The notes under the pieces were generated by a model. The model did not search any database. It saw only the letters and a list, made by a program, of their open reading frames with translations, and was not told the DNA's origin. From Thermotoga sp. Mc24 (lineage in GTDB: Bacteria; Thermotogota; Thermotogae; Thermotogales; Thermotogaceae), in assembly GCF_000784835.1 (NCBI RefSeq), contig NZ_JSFH01000009.1, positions 186,001 through 250,000 of the forward strand: a stretch of 64,000 bases of DNA, given 5' to 3'. The position numbers were made by a program, and so were the translations under genes. This document shows positions 35,415-44,838 of this stretch, piece after piece; positions within the stretch are counted from its first letter, which is position 1, and the number at the start of each line of letters is the position of its first letter.

Positions 35415-37128
35415 ATCTGTTCGTGATCGGCATTCTCCAGTCTTTCCCAAAAGCTCTCGTGGAGATCTTCACGCCGATAGCGGCCTGTTTTCTCTTGTAT
35501 TCGTTCTTTCGTATCATTTCCGTCACGTCGAGCACGGTCTTCCTGTCGAAGCCTTTTGATGCGATTTCTTCTGGATCGAGCCCTTCTTCTATGTAGAGTC
35601 TCAGTATTTCATCGAGCACCTCGTACGGTGGTAGTTTCTCCTGGTCCGTCTGGCCCGGCCTGAGCTCCGCCGTTGGGGGTTTCACGAAGATGTTTTCCGG
35701 AATGATCTCTTTTCCTCTCCAGCTGTTGTACCATCTTCCTATTCTGTAAACGTCTGTCTTGTAAACATCCTTTATAACGGCGAATCCTCCCGCCATGTCT
35801 CCGTAGAGAGTCGCGTATCCCGTTGCCATCTCGCTTTTGTTTCCCGTTGTGAGAACGAGCCATCCGAACTTGTTGGAAAGTGCCATGAGGTAGTTTCCTC
35901 TGATCCTTGCCTGAAGGTTCTCTTCGGTTATATCTGGTTCTCGCCCGACGAAGACGTCTTTGAGCGCTTCGAGGTAGGAATGAAACACATCTGTGATGGG
36001 AACGATGAAAGTCTCTATGCCCAGATTTTTCGCCAGCGTTTGCGCGTCTTCGATACTTTCTTTTGAGGTGTACATGGACGGCATGAGAACACCTTTCACG
36101 TTTTCTTTTCCCAGAGCTTCTGTTGCTACGACCGCGACGAGAGAAGAGTCCATTCCTCCGCTGAGCCCTATCACGACCTTTTCAAAACCGTTTTTCCTCA
36201 CGTAGTCTCTCAGACCCGTGATCAGAGCCCTGAACATCTCTTCTTCTCTCACAGGAAGAGGATTCACCACCGGTTCAAAATGCCCGGATTTCTCCCGGAG
36301 ATTTCCCGCTTCCACGGTTTTCACCGGATAGTTCTGAGTCTTCATGTACCTTCTTCTAGGATCTACCAGCGAGACTCTGAGGTTCTCGTCCAGATCCAGA
36401 TCCACCGTGATGATCTCCTCTTCGAAGAGCTTTCCGTAGTTTATGACCTCTCCTGAAGCGTCGACCACCATGCTTCCTCCATCGAAAACGAGCTCGTCCT
36501 GACCCCCGACCATGTTGCAGTAGGCCATGGCCACGTGATAGTCGTAAGCCTTCATAGAGAGGTAATCTTTTCTCAGAGCAGGTTTCCCCACGTGGTAGGG
36601 AGAAGCCGAAAGATTTGCTATGAGATGAACTCCCTCACCTAAGGAAAGCGAGGCACTTGGTTCCACCGGATTCCAGATGTCTTCGCAGATGGTAATACCC
36701 ACTTTGATTTCATCCATTTTCACGACGAGGAGTTCTTCTCCGGGTTTGAAGTATCTTCTCTCATCGAAAACCCCGTAGTTCGGCAAAGATATCTTCCTGT
36801 ACACTCCAAGGATCTCACCGCCTTTCACAACTGCGGCGGCGTTGTACGCATCCTCGTCGCTGTCTATGAAGCCCATCAAGACGGTAACACCAAGATTCTT
36901 CGTGTGCTGAGCGAACTTCTGGAGGTATTTTCTGTTCTCTCTGAGGAATGAGAGCCTAAGCATGAGGTCTTCGGGAGGATAACCGGGAAGAAAGAGCTCC
37001 GGGAAGACAAGGAGATCACTTCCCCGGTCTTCCGCCACTCTGAGGGCTTCTATTGCCTTCTTCAGATTTCCCTCGAAGTCTCCAAGGGTCGGATTAAGCT
37101 GAGCCAGTGTCACTCTCAGTCTTTTCAT
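35398..37128 (-). CDS. nadE: Glutamine-dependent NAD+ synthetase
   Basis: A 576-residue two-domain enzyme. The N-terminal nitrilase-like glutaminase (about 1-270) has its catalytic Glu in LLVFPELFLPGYP, Lys in GVYRKISLPNYGVFDERRYF and Cys in VGITICEDIWNP. The C-terminal synthetase (about 290-576) has the ATP-binding loop VIGLSGGMDSSLVAVVA and VLTTGNKSEMATGYATLYGDMAGGFAVIKDVYKTD. It makes NAD+ from deamido-NAD using ammonia channelled from glutamine. It is the last gene of the long purine transcript, and its start lies inside the preceding membrane-protein gene. Confidence 0.96.
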   Translation of the reverse strand: MKRLRVTLAQLNPTLGDFEGNLKKAIEALRVAEDRGSDLLVFPELFLPGYPPEDLMLRLSFLRENRKYLQKFAQHTKNLGVTVLMGFIDSDEDAYNAAAVVKGGEILGVYRKISLPNYGVFDERRYFKPGEELLVVKMDEIKVGITICEDIWNPVEPSASLSLGEGVHLIANLSASPYHVGKPALRKDYLSMKAYDYHVAMAYCNMVGGQDELVFDGGSMVVDASGEVINYGKLFEEEIITVDLDLDENLRVSLVDPRRRYMKTQNYPVKTVEAGNLREKSGHFEPVVNPLPVREEEMFRALITGLRDYVRKNGFEKVVIGLSGGMDSSLVAVVATEALGKENVKGVLMPSMYTSKESIEDAQTLAKNLGIETFIVPITDVFHSYLEALKDVFVGREPDITEENLQARIRGNYLMALSNKFGWLVLTTGNKSEMATGYATLYGDMAGGFAVIKDVYKTDVYRIGRWYNSWRGKEIIPENIFVKPPTAELRPGQTDQEKLPPYEVLDEILRLYIEEGLDPEEIASKGFDRKTVLDVTEMIRKNEYKRKQAAIGVKISTRAFGKDWRMPITNRFKEPL

Positions 37129-37669
37129 AGGATCCCTCCATTATCCGGTACATCGAGTAGACCAGAACGACTCTCAAGAGATTCGATATTATGGAACCCA
37201 GGTACGGTATGAACCAGACGATGAACACAACGGCTGCAGCGAGGAAAACGTCCACCGTCTTTTCCCCTTTGAACACCATTCTGTAGTTCTTTTCCAGGAC
37301 GCTGGAAGGAGATTCGTCTTTAGCGGAGAGCAGGGGGACAAAGAAGAGAAACATGAAGGCCACAAAACCGGGAAGGACGAACAGAGAAAAACCAGCACTT
37401 ACCGTCAACCCGTAAAACGCTGAAAACACGAGAAGACTGAGAAGATTTTCTCTTCTTCTTGGAACCAGAAGTAGTCCCATCAACAATGCGAGCAGTACCT
37501 CTTCAAAGAGTTTTATGACGAAGAAATCGAAGCTCAGAAAATCGTACTTTCCGGCAAAGATGTAAAGCACTTCCGTCACAAACCCCAGAACGAGAGCCAT
37601 AACGCTTATCACAGCGAGTTTTGTATTTTGAACTATCTCCCTGAATCCTTTAACGAAACTCTCGATCAC
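37094..37669 (-). CDS. Integral membrane protein of unknown function
   Basis: A 191-residue protein with about five hydrophobic helices (LAVISVMALVLGFVTEVLYIF, VLLALLMGLLLVP, LLSLLVFSAFYGLTVSAGFSLFVLPGFVAFMFLFFVPLL, VFLAAAVVFIVWFIPYLGSII). I do not recognise the family. It sits between purM and nadE: the GTG start lies two bases after the purM stop, with GAGGGGGG upstream, and the end overlaps nadE by 35 bases. Position alone does not indicate a function in purine or NAD metabolism. Confidence 0.8.
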   Translation of the reverse strand: MIESFVKGFREIVQNTKLAVISVMALVLGFVTEVLYIFAGKYDFLSFDFFVIKLFEEVLLALLMGLLLVPRRRENLLSLLVFSAFYGLTVSAGFSLFVLPGFVAFMFLFFVPLLSAKDESPSSVLEKNYRMVFKGEKTVDVFLAAAVVFIVWFIPYLGSIISNLLRVVLVYSMYRIMEGSYEKTESDTGSA

Positions 37670-37671
37670 AC

Positions 37672-38607
37672 TTATCCCCCCTCACCTCCGTACTCGATTC
37701 TCCAGTCTGAGGATACCTTCCCAACGACTGTTCCATCCACTCTGGCCAGAACCTCGTCCACCTTTTGTTTTTCCACGATCAGAAACATTCCAACACCCAT
37801 GTTGAAGGTGTTGACCGCTTCGTTGAAGTCTACATATTTCAATATCCAATCAACGAAGTCCCTCTTTGGTAGAGAAACGTGCGCCCCAAGCTTTCCGAGG
37901 ACTCTCTTCAGCGCCCTCACCACTCCCCCGCCGGTCACGTGTGCGATCCCTTTCACCAGATCGAACAACTCGATGACTTCTCTGTATATGCGTGTTCCTT
38001 TCAGGAGTTCAAAGGGAAGTTCTTCGATCTTTATGGATTCCTCCTTTATGATCCTTCTTATGAGGGACCAGCCGTTCGAGTGGAATCCCGATGACGGAAT
38101 ACCAACGATCACATCCCCTTCTTTTATCTTATCAACCGGTATCCGTTTTTCTAAAACGCCGACAGCGAACCCCACAGCGTCCCAGTCTCCACGATACACA
38201 TCGGGCATCTCAGCGGTCTCACCGCCCACCAGTTTCACATCCACGCTGTCAAGGACGTTTACGAGCTCTTTTATGAACGACTCGTGTTCTTCGGAGATTC
38301 TCTCGACCCCAAGGTAGTCCAGAAAGGCCACAGGCCTCGCTCCCACGCAGACCAGATCGTTGTAGTTCATACCCACAAGGTCCTCAGCCGCGTAGCGCCA
38401 GGTCCCGTGCTTTCTGTGAAGGATGAGTTTGGTGCCGATCCCATCGGCCGTTACAACAACGGGGGGAGTTGTGATCGTGAGTATGGAAGCGTATCCCGTG
38501 GGCTCTTTCATCACCCATTCAGGAAGTTTTACAGCGCTTTTTATAGTTTTTGCGAAGCTTTCTCCCCTCTCGACATCGACTCCTGCTTCTCTGTAAGTGT
38601 ATTTCAT
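37672..38607 (-). CDS. purM: Phosphoribosylformylglycinamidine cyclo-ligase (AIR synthetase)
   Basis: The 311-residue ATP-dependent enzyme that closes the imidazole ring of aminoimidazole ribotide from FGAM. Motifs include TYREAGVDVERGE, VVTADGIGTKL, MNYNDLVCVGARPVAFLDYLG, GGETAEMPDVY, GIPSSGFHSNGWSLIRR and HVTGGGVVRAL. It is slightly shorter than E. coli PurM (345). The ATG follows GGAGGG, and the start overlaps the purD stop by four bases. Confidence 0.97.
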   Translation of the reverse strand: MKYTYREAGVDVERGESFAKTIKSAVKLPEWVMKEPTGYASILTITTPPVVVTADGIGTKLILHRKHGTWRYAAEDLVGMNYNDLVCVGARPVAFLDYLGVERISEEHESFIKELVNVLDSVDVKLVGGETAEMPDVYRGDWDAVGFAVGVLEKRIPVDKIKEGDVIVGIPSSGFHSNGWSLIRRIIKEESIKIEELPFELLKGTRIYREVIELFDLVKGIAHVTGGGVVRALKRVLGKLGAHVSLPKRDFVDWILKYVDFNEAVNTFNMGVGMFLIVEKQKVDEVLARVDGTVVGKVSSDWRIEYGGEGG

Positions 38608-39797
38608 AGAGCGATATCCCTCCTGTAGGTCTTACCTTCGAAGTGGACCTTTTCCGCGAGTTCGTAAGCCTTTCTTCGTGCCTCTTCCTTCGTTTCTCCT
38701 GTTCCCATACAGTGAAGAACACGGCCGCCATTGGTCACAAGTTTTCCATCTTTCTCCGCGACTCCCGCGAAGAATATGAGACCTTCTTCGGGAAGGGTGA
38801 TCTCTTTGCCCTTTTCGGGAGCGTCGGGATAGCCCCTCGCTGCGAGAACCACGTCCACGGCGAATCCACGCGGTTCCACCGGCTCCATTTTACCACCGCG
38901 GTATCCTTCAAGAACTGCGTTGATGAATCCTTCGGGATTCAACGTCACTATCACTTCTGTTTCTGGATCGCCCAGTCTCACATTGTACTCGAGTATGTAG
39001 GGATCACCATCGTGGAGCATGAGACCCAAGTAGAGGAACCCCCGGTACGCGTAGCCTTCTTTCTCCACTCCCCACAGAGTCTTATCGAAGAGCTCTTCGA
39101 TCTTTTTGATCGTATCGGAAGGGATTTCTACAGGCCCCCAGGAGCCCATACCTCCCGTGTTCGGTCCCCTGTCACCGTCCATCAGTCTCTTGTAATCTCT
39201 GACGAAGGGAAGGATCACGAAATTTCTTCCATTCACAACCGCCATGGCGGAAAGCTCGTTCCCGGCGAGAAATTCATCTATCACAACAGGGCCTTTCACA
39301 CCTTTTATGAGCTCTCCGATGATGAGTTTCGATCCCTTTTCGATGGTTTCTTCCTTAGAGTCGAGGATCAGAACACCCTTTCCTCGAGCGAGCCCGTCCG
39401 CCTTTATCACGTAAGGAGGAGAGAATTTTTTTATCTTCTCTCTCAATTCCTCTGGAGTTTCTGCCACTTCGAAACGAGCGGTTCTTATACCGTACTTCTT
39501 CATGAACCTTTTGGCATAGACCTTGGATCCTTCGAGCCTTGCGACCTCTTTCACCGGGCCAAAGACGTTGGATCTCCAGTTCGAGACCCCTTCTACCAGG
39601 AATTCCTCGGATCCCGGTATCACGATGTCTTCTTCGGGAATGGCTTTCAGGGTCTTTTCTCCTTCGTAGGGATGGTTCGTTCCATCTCTCTTCGTTCCTG
39701 CATTTCCTGGATAGAAGTGGACTTCGTACCCCTGCTTTGCGAAAGCCCATCCTATCGCGTGTTCCCTTCCTCCAGAACCGAGTATGTGTACCCTCAC
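38604..39797 (-). CDS. purD: Phosphoribosylamine-glycine ligase (GAR synthetase)
   Basis: A 397-residue ATP-grasp ligase joining glycine to phosphoribosylamine. The N-terminal VHILGSGGREHAIGWAF motif, ATP-grasp PYVIKADGLARGKGVLIL, the FLAGNELSAMAV and DRGPNTGGMGSWGPV loops, and EYNVRLGDPETEV (Mg ligands) are all present. The GTG at 39797 is preferred because the GAGGGG site lies about eight bases upstream; an earlier in-frame GTG at 39806 touches that site. The protein is nearly identical to the Thermotoga PurD I know. Confidence 0.97.
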   Translation of the reverse strand: MRVHILGSGGREHAIGWAFAKQGYEVHFYPGNAGTKRDGTNHPYEGEKTLKAIPEEDIVIPGSEEFLVEGVSNWRSNVFGPVKEVARLEGSKVYAKRFMKKYGIRTARFEVAETPEELREKIKKFSPPYVIKADGLARGKGVLILDSKEETIEKGSKLIIGELIKGVKGPVVIDEFLAGNELSAMAVVNGRNFVILPFVRDYKRLMDGDRGPNTGGMGSWGPVEIPSDTIKKIEELFDKTLWGVEKEGYAYRGFLYLGLMLHDGDPYILEYNVRLGDPETEVIVTLNPEGFINAVLEGYRGGKMEPVEPRGFAVDVVLAARGYPDAPEKGKEITLPEEGLIFFAGVAEKDGKLVTNGGRVLHCMGTGETKEEARRKAYELAEKVHFEGKTYRRDIAL

Positions 39798-39809
39798 CGC
39801 TTTCACCCC

Positions 39810-41168
39810 TCAGTGCCTGAAAACCCTGCTCGGAGCTTTGTAGAACGTGATTCCAAGTTCTCTGGCTTTTTCGATCACTTCTTCGTCTCTTATGGATCCG
39901 AGAGGAGCGACCACCGCTTTCACACCAGCCTGAGCGAGTATTTCGAGCGAGTCCGGGAACGGGAAGAACGCATCGGAAGCCGCAACCGCTCCCTTCGCTT
40001 TTTCTCCTGCCATCACGGTGGCGATCCAGGCAGCTCTCTTTCTCGAAGGCTGCCCGCTCCCTATTCCCACAGTTACACCGTCTTTTGCTATGAGAACAGC
40101 GTTGGATTTCGCTCCTTCCACAACACGGTAAGCGAATTCCAGATCCTCAAGCTCTTTTTCCGAGAGAGGCTCTCCAACTACCAGTTCAAAATTCCCTTCG
40201 GGGTACTTTCTTTCACTCAGGACGAGAGAACCGAATGCCATCTTTCCAGCCCACGAAGCGTAATCCCCAGGCTTCAAGAGACGCACTTTTTTCTTAGAGA
40301 GAACCTCGATCGCTTCCTGTGTGAAGGAAGGTGCCACGATCACCTCGAGGTACTTTTTCAATGACTTCGCAACTTCTCCGTCCATTTCGAAGTTCACGGC
40401 CAGGATCCCTCCAAAACTGGATTCGTCGTCCGCCTCGATGGCCTTCTTCACGATTTCCACTTTGTCTTCTCCTATCGCAGCACCACAGGGAGATTGGTGT
40501 TTCACCACAACCGCACCCATCCTCGGCAGGTTCTTCGCCATGAACCACGCGTTTTCCGCGTCCAATATATTGTTGAACGAGATTGCCTTTCCCTCGTGCA
40601 AGATCTCAAAAGCGGGTTTTCCGTATACGAACGCCTTTTCATGAGGATTCTCTCCGTACCTCAACTGGAGATCTTCTCGCTTGAAGGCAAGGGAAATTCC
40701 CTTGACAAACTGGTTGGCCCTTATCGAGTCGTACACGCTGGTGAACGCAAAAGTCATTCCAGCGAGGTACTTTCTCGTCTCCTCATCATCTCTCTCAATT
40801 GCGAGTTTGAGGGTTTCCATGTCGAAAGCGGGTTTCACCTTTTTCCAGTTCTTGGCTGCCGCTCGAAGAAGAGCAACTCCTCCTATATCGATGTCTGGAG
40901 GTGGATAGAGATCCACAAAGACCACATCCCATCTGGGTTCTGGTCCGAGGATGCCAGCGAATATCTCCGGGTGGAGAGTCTTCACGAGTCCTCCAAGGAG
41001 ATTCTCGAAACCCGTTATGGTGCTCACGTCGTTTGCTTCTATTCCGTTTGATTTCAAAAACTTGGCGGTGCCGGAGCTCGCCCAGATCTCCCAGCCTTTT
41101 TCGTGGAGTTTTTTCAGAATGTCCAGATATTTTTCCTTCTCGTAGAGACTAACCAATATCCTCTTCAA
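39810..41168 (-). CDS. purH: Bifunctional AICAR transformylase/IMP cyclohydrolase
   Basis: A 452-residue enzyme for the last two steps to IMP. The N-terminal MGS-like cyclohydrolase domain has the WEIWASSGTAKFL and FENLLGGLVKTLHPEIFAGI motifs. The transformylase part has LRYGENPHEKAF, VVKHQSPCGAAIG, and GIGSGQPSRKRAAWIA. It is about 60 residues shorter than E. coli PurH; the shortening falls in the linker and loops, and the catalytic motifs remain. The start is TTG with AGGAGGG upstream, overlapping purN by 20 bases. Confidence 0.96.
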   Translation of the reverse strand: MKRILVSLYEKEKYLDILKKLHEKGWEIWASSGTAKFLKSNGIEANDVSTITGFENLLGGLVKTLHPEIFAGILGPEPRWDVVFVDLYPPPDIDIGGVALLRAAAKNWKKVKPAFDMETLKLAIERDDEETRKYLAGMTFAFTSVYDSIRANQFVKGISLAFKREDLQLRYGENPHEKAFVYGKPAFEILHEGKAISFNNILDAENAWFMAKNLPRMGAVVVKHQSPCGAAIGEDKVEIVKKAIEADDESSFGGILAVNFEMDGEVAKSLKKYLEVIVAPSFTQEAIEVLSKKKVRLLKPGDYASWAGKMAFGSLVLSERKYPEGNFELVVGEPLSEKELEDLEFAYRVVEGAKSNAVLIAKDGVTVGIGSGQPSRKRAAWIATVMAGEKAKGAVAASDAFFPFPDSLEILAQAGVKAVVAPLGSIRDEEVIEKARELGITFYKAPSRVFRH

Positions 41169-41757
41169 GGATAACCCTCCTTCCTTCGATCTTCCATTTT
41201 CCTTCCAGTACCTTTTGAATGACGAGCGGATAATACCGATGTTCTATCTTATGGATCTCTTCTTCCAGTCTTTCGAGAGACCAGTCTTTCTTTATTTCAA
41301 CTGCTTTCTGAAAGATGATGGGACCGGTGTCGACTCCCTCATCAACGAAGTGGATGGTGATTCCTGTGACCTTCACACCGTATTCGTAGGCCTTCTCGAT
41401 GGCGTGGGTCCCGGGGAACGCGGGAAGAAGCGAAGGGTGGATGTTGACGATCTTCCACTTCCACCTTTCGACGATCTCCGCCGGAAGAATCCTCATGAAA
41501 CCGGCGAGGACCACGAGGTCGGGATTCAACTCTTCGAGTCTTTTTTTCAGAGACTCTGCCCAGGGTTTCTCGAGCCTTTCCCAGGGGATCTGCAGTTTTT
41601 TCGCTCGCTCTATTGCGTAGCAGTTTCTGTCCACAAGGAGCATCTGGATTTCCGCACTCAATTCACCGCTTCGCGCTGCGTTCACGATCGCTTCGAAATT
41701 GCTTCCGTTTCCCGAAGCGAGAACGACTATTCGTGGAGGTACTCTCCGCTGAAGCAC
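41149..41757 (-). CDS. purN: GAR transformylase (folate-dependent)
   Basis: An enzyme of about 202 residues that formylates GAR with 10-formyl-THF. IVVLASGNGSNFEAIV is the phosphate loop, and the catalytic triad Asn-His-Asp lies in KIVNIHPSLLPAFPGTHA (NIHPSLL) and VDEGVDTGPII. The beginning overlaps purF. No start has a clean ribosome site: GTG at 41757 and 41766 are candidates, and GGAGAG inside purF would best serve a codon further in where no canonical start exists. The exact N-terminus is therefore uncertain. Confidence 0.94.
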   Translation of the reverse strand: MLQRRVPPRIVVLASGNGSNFEAIVNAARSGELSAEIQMLLVDRNCYAIERAKKLQIPWERLEKPWAESLKKRLEELNPDLVVLAGFMRILPAEIVERWKWKIVNIHPSLLPAFPGTHAIEKAYEYGVKVTGITIHFVDEGVDTGPIIFQKAVEIKKDWSLERLEEEIHKIEHRYYPLVIQKVLEGKWKIEGRRVILEEDIG

Positions 41758-43022
41758 GCTACACACAGTTCACTCCTCCCGATGGCTCTTTTCAACCCTT
41801 CGAGTGAAAGGTAAAAGAGAGAGTCTGCGTTGACTATTTTTTTCACTTCTTCCACGGCACGTTCTCCCGCGACGAGCTCTTTCTTTCTGGCGGTATCTAT
41901 TCCGTAGAAACAGGGGAAACGCACAGGTGGAGAGTGTATGCCAACGTGTACTTCCTTCGCACCCGCCTCTCTCAATATCTTCACGATGATGCCCATGGTT
42001 GTTCCTCTGACGATCGAATCATCGATTACAACAACCCTCTTTCCACTCACAACGTCTTCTATGGGGACGAGTTTTTTCTTGACGATCTTTTCCCTGTCCA
42101 CCGGCATGATGAAACTTCTTCCCACATATCTGTTCCTCATGAGACCGATGTCGAGAGGTATACCCGAAGCCGAAGAAAATCCCATCGCTCCGGAAAGTCC
42201 GGAGTCCAGCACCGGAACGACCACGTCCGCTTCTATCGGGTTTTCTCTGTAGAGTTCTTCACCCATTCTGTAACGGGCTATGTGTACACTCTGATCGAGA
42301 AAGTGACTGTCCGGCCTCGCGAAATAGATGAATTCGAAGGAGCAAAACCGCTTTTCTTTTCTGGCGAACTTCACCGTCTCTGCACCGTTGTTCGAGAAGA
42401 ACACAACCGTTCCGGGAGGAACTTCTTCTATGTCTTCCACACCAATCGCTTTCAGCGCTGCGTCTTCCGATGCCACAACGATTCCATCACCGTATTTTCC
42501 ATAGAACAGGGGACGGACGCCGTATGGGTCTCTCGCCGCAGCGAGGAATTCTTCGTGGAGGATGAGAAGAGAGTAAGCAAGAGGAACTTTCTTCAGCGCT
42601 TTCACTATGGATTCTTTTAGGTCTCCTTCAGACATCGAAATAAGATGGAGGAAGACCTCCGAGTCGAGCGAGCTCTGGAAAACCGCTCCTTTTTCTTTGA
42701 GCATCTCTATCCACTTTTCGCCGTTGGGTATGTTTCCGTTGTGAGCGATCGCGAGCCTTCCCTTTCTCGTGAACGCCACGATTGGCTGAATGTCCTCGAG
42801 CGATCCTGCCGTGGAGTACCTTACGTGTCCAATACCCTTTTCAGCGTCTTCCCACCTGTCTTCGGTGAGAACGGTGTCTACGAGTCCTTTTCCTTTTATC
42901 GTTTTGAACCCGTCTACCACAACACCCACACTTTCCTGTCCTCTATGCTGAAGACCGAGAAGCACGTCGTGAAGGACAGAAAAGGCATCTTTCACATTCC
43001 AGACTCCTGCGATTCCGCACAT
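41727..43022 (-). CDS. purF: Amidophosphoribosyltransferase, Fe-S type
   Basis: A 431-residue enzyme that starts purine synthesis by turning PRPP and glutamine into phosphoribosylamine. Cys2 (MCGIAGVW) is the glutaminase nucleophile, exposed by Met removal with no propeptide. QHRGQES and HNGNIPN are N-terminal glutaminase motifs, and VVVIDDSIVRGTTM is the PRPP loop. Four cysteines (KRFCSF, RFPCFYG, and LCVAC near the end) match the 4Fe-4S ligands of the Bacillus-type enzyme, so it is probably oxygen-sensitive. Confidence 0.97.
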   Translation of the reverse strand: MCGIAGVWNVKDAFSVLHDVLLGLQHRGQESVGVVVDGFKTIKGKGLVDTVLTEDRWEDAEKGIGHVRYSTAGSLEDIQPIVAFTRKGRLAIAHNGNIPNGEKWIEMLKEKGAVFQSSLDSEVFLHLISMSEGDLKESIVKALKKVPLAYSLLILHEEFLAAARDPYGVRPLFYGKYGDGIVVASEDAALKAIGVEDIEEVPPGTVVFFSNNGAETVKFARKEKRFCSFEFIYFARPDSHFLDQSVHIARYRMGEELYRENPIEADVVVPVLDSGLSGAMGFSSASGIPLDIGLMRNRYVGRSFIMPVDREKIVKKKLVPIEDVVSGKRVVVIDDSIVRGTTMGIIVKILREAGAKEVHVGIHSPPVRFPCFYGIDTARKKELVAGERAVEEVKKIVNADSLFYLSLEGLKRAIGRSELCVACFSGEYLHE

Positions 43023-43026
43023 ATCA

Positions 43027-44838
43027 TCACCTCGAGAGCGTTCCGATCTCCTTCACAGGAGCATCGACTACGGGGGTTTTTTCAGAGAAAACGAGCACCA
43101 TCTGATGTGCTAGCTCCACTTCTGGCAATTTCACTTCGATCTTCAAACCGTACTCTCTAAAGGTCTCTACGTGAGTTCTCGTCAGAAGCTGTGACGAAGA
43201 GAGGATGAAAGCACCTTCTTCTGAGAGTTTTCTTACGGCTTTCCAGAGTTCTCTTTCTCTTTCGAGGTCGAAGTCATTCCATCCCACTGCGAACACCTTC
43301 GAAGGCCTCGGTTTTGCCACCTTCTGTGGATTCACCTTTCCCAACATTCCCACAACCAGGGTGGGTGGAATGGGTTTTCCCTGGTACGTGTTGTAGAGAG
43401 AAGCGTTTCCCGATGCAACGGGAACACCGGAGAATTCGCAAGCGTTCTTGAGAGCGGTCATCATGGCCGAAAGTCCTACCGGATCAACATCGGGATCCCC
43501 GTAGTTCACGCAGTTCGTTATAGCGAGGGGTTCCGCACCAACGCTGAGCGTCTTTCTCACACTCTCGAGCACGGCTATGAGGGTTCCCCAGTAGGTATCC
43601 TGAAGAGCCAGATCCGCCCTGCTGTGTGTGACGAGGGAGTACCCCCCGTCTCTCTTTATTCTCATCACGGCCGCGCCGAATCCGGGTGGAACCACGGTAT
43701 CCGTTCCGACCATGTGATCGTACTGCTCGAAGACTTCCCTCGCGTTCACCTCTTCGAATTCCACCCTTTTGAACTCTGGGATCTTTCCGGGTGTGTATTC
43801 GACTATGTCCTCTTCTGGGGCGTTTGCGAGGAGCTGGACGGGAACTTCCATGACGAGATCGTTTCTGTACATCACCCTGTAAACTGGTTCTTCTATCACT
43901 TCGGCAACGACATCGCCGAAAAGAAGGTGCTTCCTGGCTATTTCCAGAATGCGGCTCGCCTTCTGAGGTGATGTGACGACCGCCATTCTTTCTTGGCTTT
44001 CGCTTATGAGGATTTCCCAGGGCTCCATATCCGGTTCTCTCAGGGGAACACGGTCCAGATGGACGATCGCTCCGAGATTCCCCTTCGCTACGAGTTCCGA
44101 AGTTGCGGACAGCACACCGCCCGCTCCCAGATCCTGAGCTCCTTCCACGAGTCCCTCTTCCACCATCTCCAGGAACGCTTCTATGAGCATCTTTTCAGCG
44201 AACGGGTCACCAACCTGAATTGAAAGCTTGGTTGCCTTATCACCCGTGAGATCCTCCGAAGCGAAAGACGCCCCGTGGATTCCGTCCCTTCCTGTGGCTC
44301 CTCCGAAGATCACTATGACCTGTCCCGGTCTCGATGCTTTCGAATCGACCAGCATGTCGTTTCTCACAACACCCGCTGCGAGCACGTTCACGAGGGGGTT
44401 GTGCGCGTATAGTGAGGAGATCCTGAGTTCTCCACCGACCGTTGGAACGCCTATGGAATTACCGTAATCGGCTATTCCCTCTATGATACCGTCTATGATT
44501 CGGGACATGTGGAGTGAATCGAATATGGCCGTTGGGCGGGCTCCCATCGCGAGGACGTCTCTGATGATTCCACCGACACCCGTTGCTGCACCGTTGTAAG
44601 GTTCTATCGCACTCGGGTGATTGTGGCTCTCTATCTTGAAAGCAACGGAATAGTAATCATCCAGGTTCACCACACCCGCGTTTCCCTCAAAACCCGTTTT
44701 CGGTAATCTTCTTATGTATTTCTTCGTGTGGGAGTATCCACAGTGTTCGCTCCACATGACTGAAAAAGCCTGAAGCTCGACGAAGGTGGGTTCTCTTCCA
44801 AGCTTCTCCTTGAGAATGTTCAGATATCTCAACTTCAT
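43027..44838 (-). CDS. purL: FGAM synthase large subunit, small PurL type
   Basis: A 603-residue ATP-dependent subunit that forms a complex with PurQ and PurS to make FGAM. Typical motifs are FSVMWSEHCGYSHTKK, VAFKIESHNHPSAIEPYNGAATGVGGIIRD, PTVGGELRI, GGATGRDGIHGASFAS, and NCVNYGDPDVDP. The ATG at 44838 has GAGGTG directly before it; the TTG two codons later is a second option. It matches the Thermotoga PurL, whose structure has been studied, and overlaps the purQ stop. Confidence 0.97.
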   Translation of the reverse strand: MKLRYLNILKEKLGREPTFVELQAFSVMWSEHCGYSHTKKYIRRLPKTGFEGNAGVVNLDDYYSVAFKIESHNHPSAIEPYNGAATGVGGIIRDVLAMGARPTAIFDSLHMSRIIDGIIEGIADYGNSIGVPTVGGELRISSLYAHNPLVNVLAAGVVRNDMLVDSKASRPGQVIVIFGGATGRDGIHGASFASEDLTGDKATKLSIQVGDPFAEKMLIEAFLEMVEEGLVEGAQDLGAGGVLSATSELVAKGNLGAIVHLDRVPLREPDMEPWEILISESQERMAVVTSPQKASRILEIARKHLLFGDVVAEVIEEPVYRVMYRNDLVMEVPVQLLANAPEEDIVEYTPGKIPEFKRVEFEEVNAREVFEQYDHMVGTDTVVPPGFGAAVMRIKRDGGYSLVTHSRADLALQDTYWGTLIAVLESVRKTLSVGAEPLAITNCVNYGDPDVDPVGLSAMMTALKNACEFSGVPVASGNASLYNTYQGKPIPPTLVVGMLGKVNPQKVAKPRPSKVFAVGWNDFDLERERELWKAVRKLSEEGAFILSSSQLLTRTHVETFREYGLKIEVKLPEVELAHQMVLVFSEKTPVVDAPVKEIGTLSR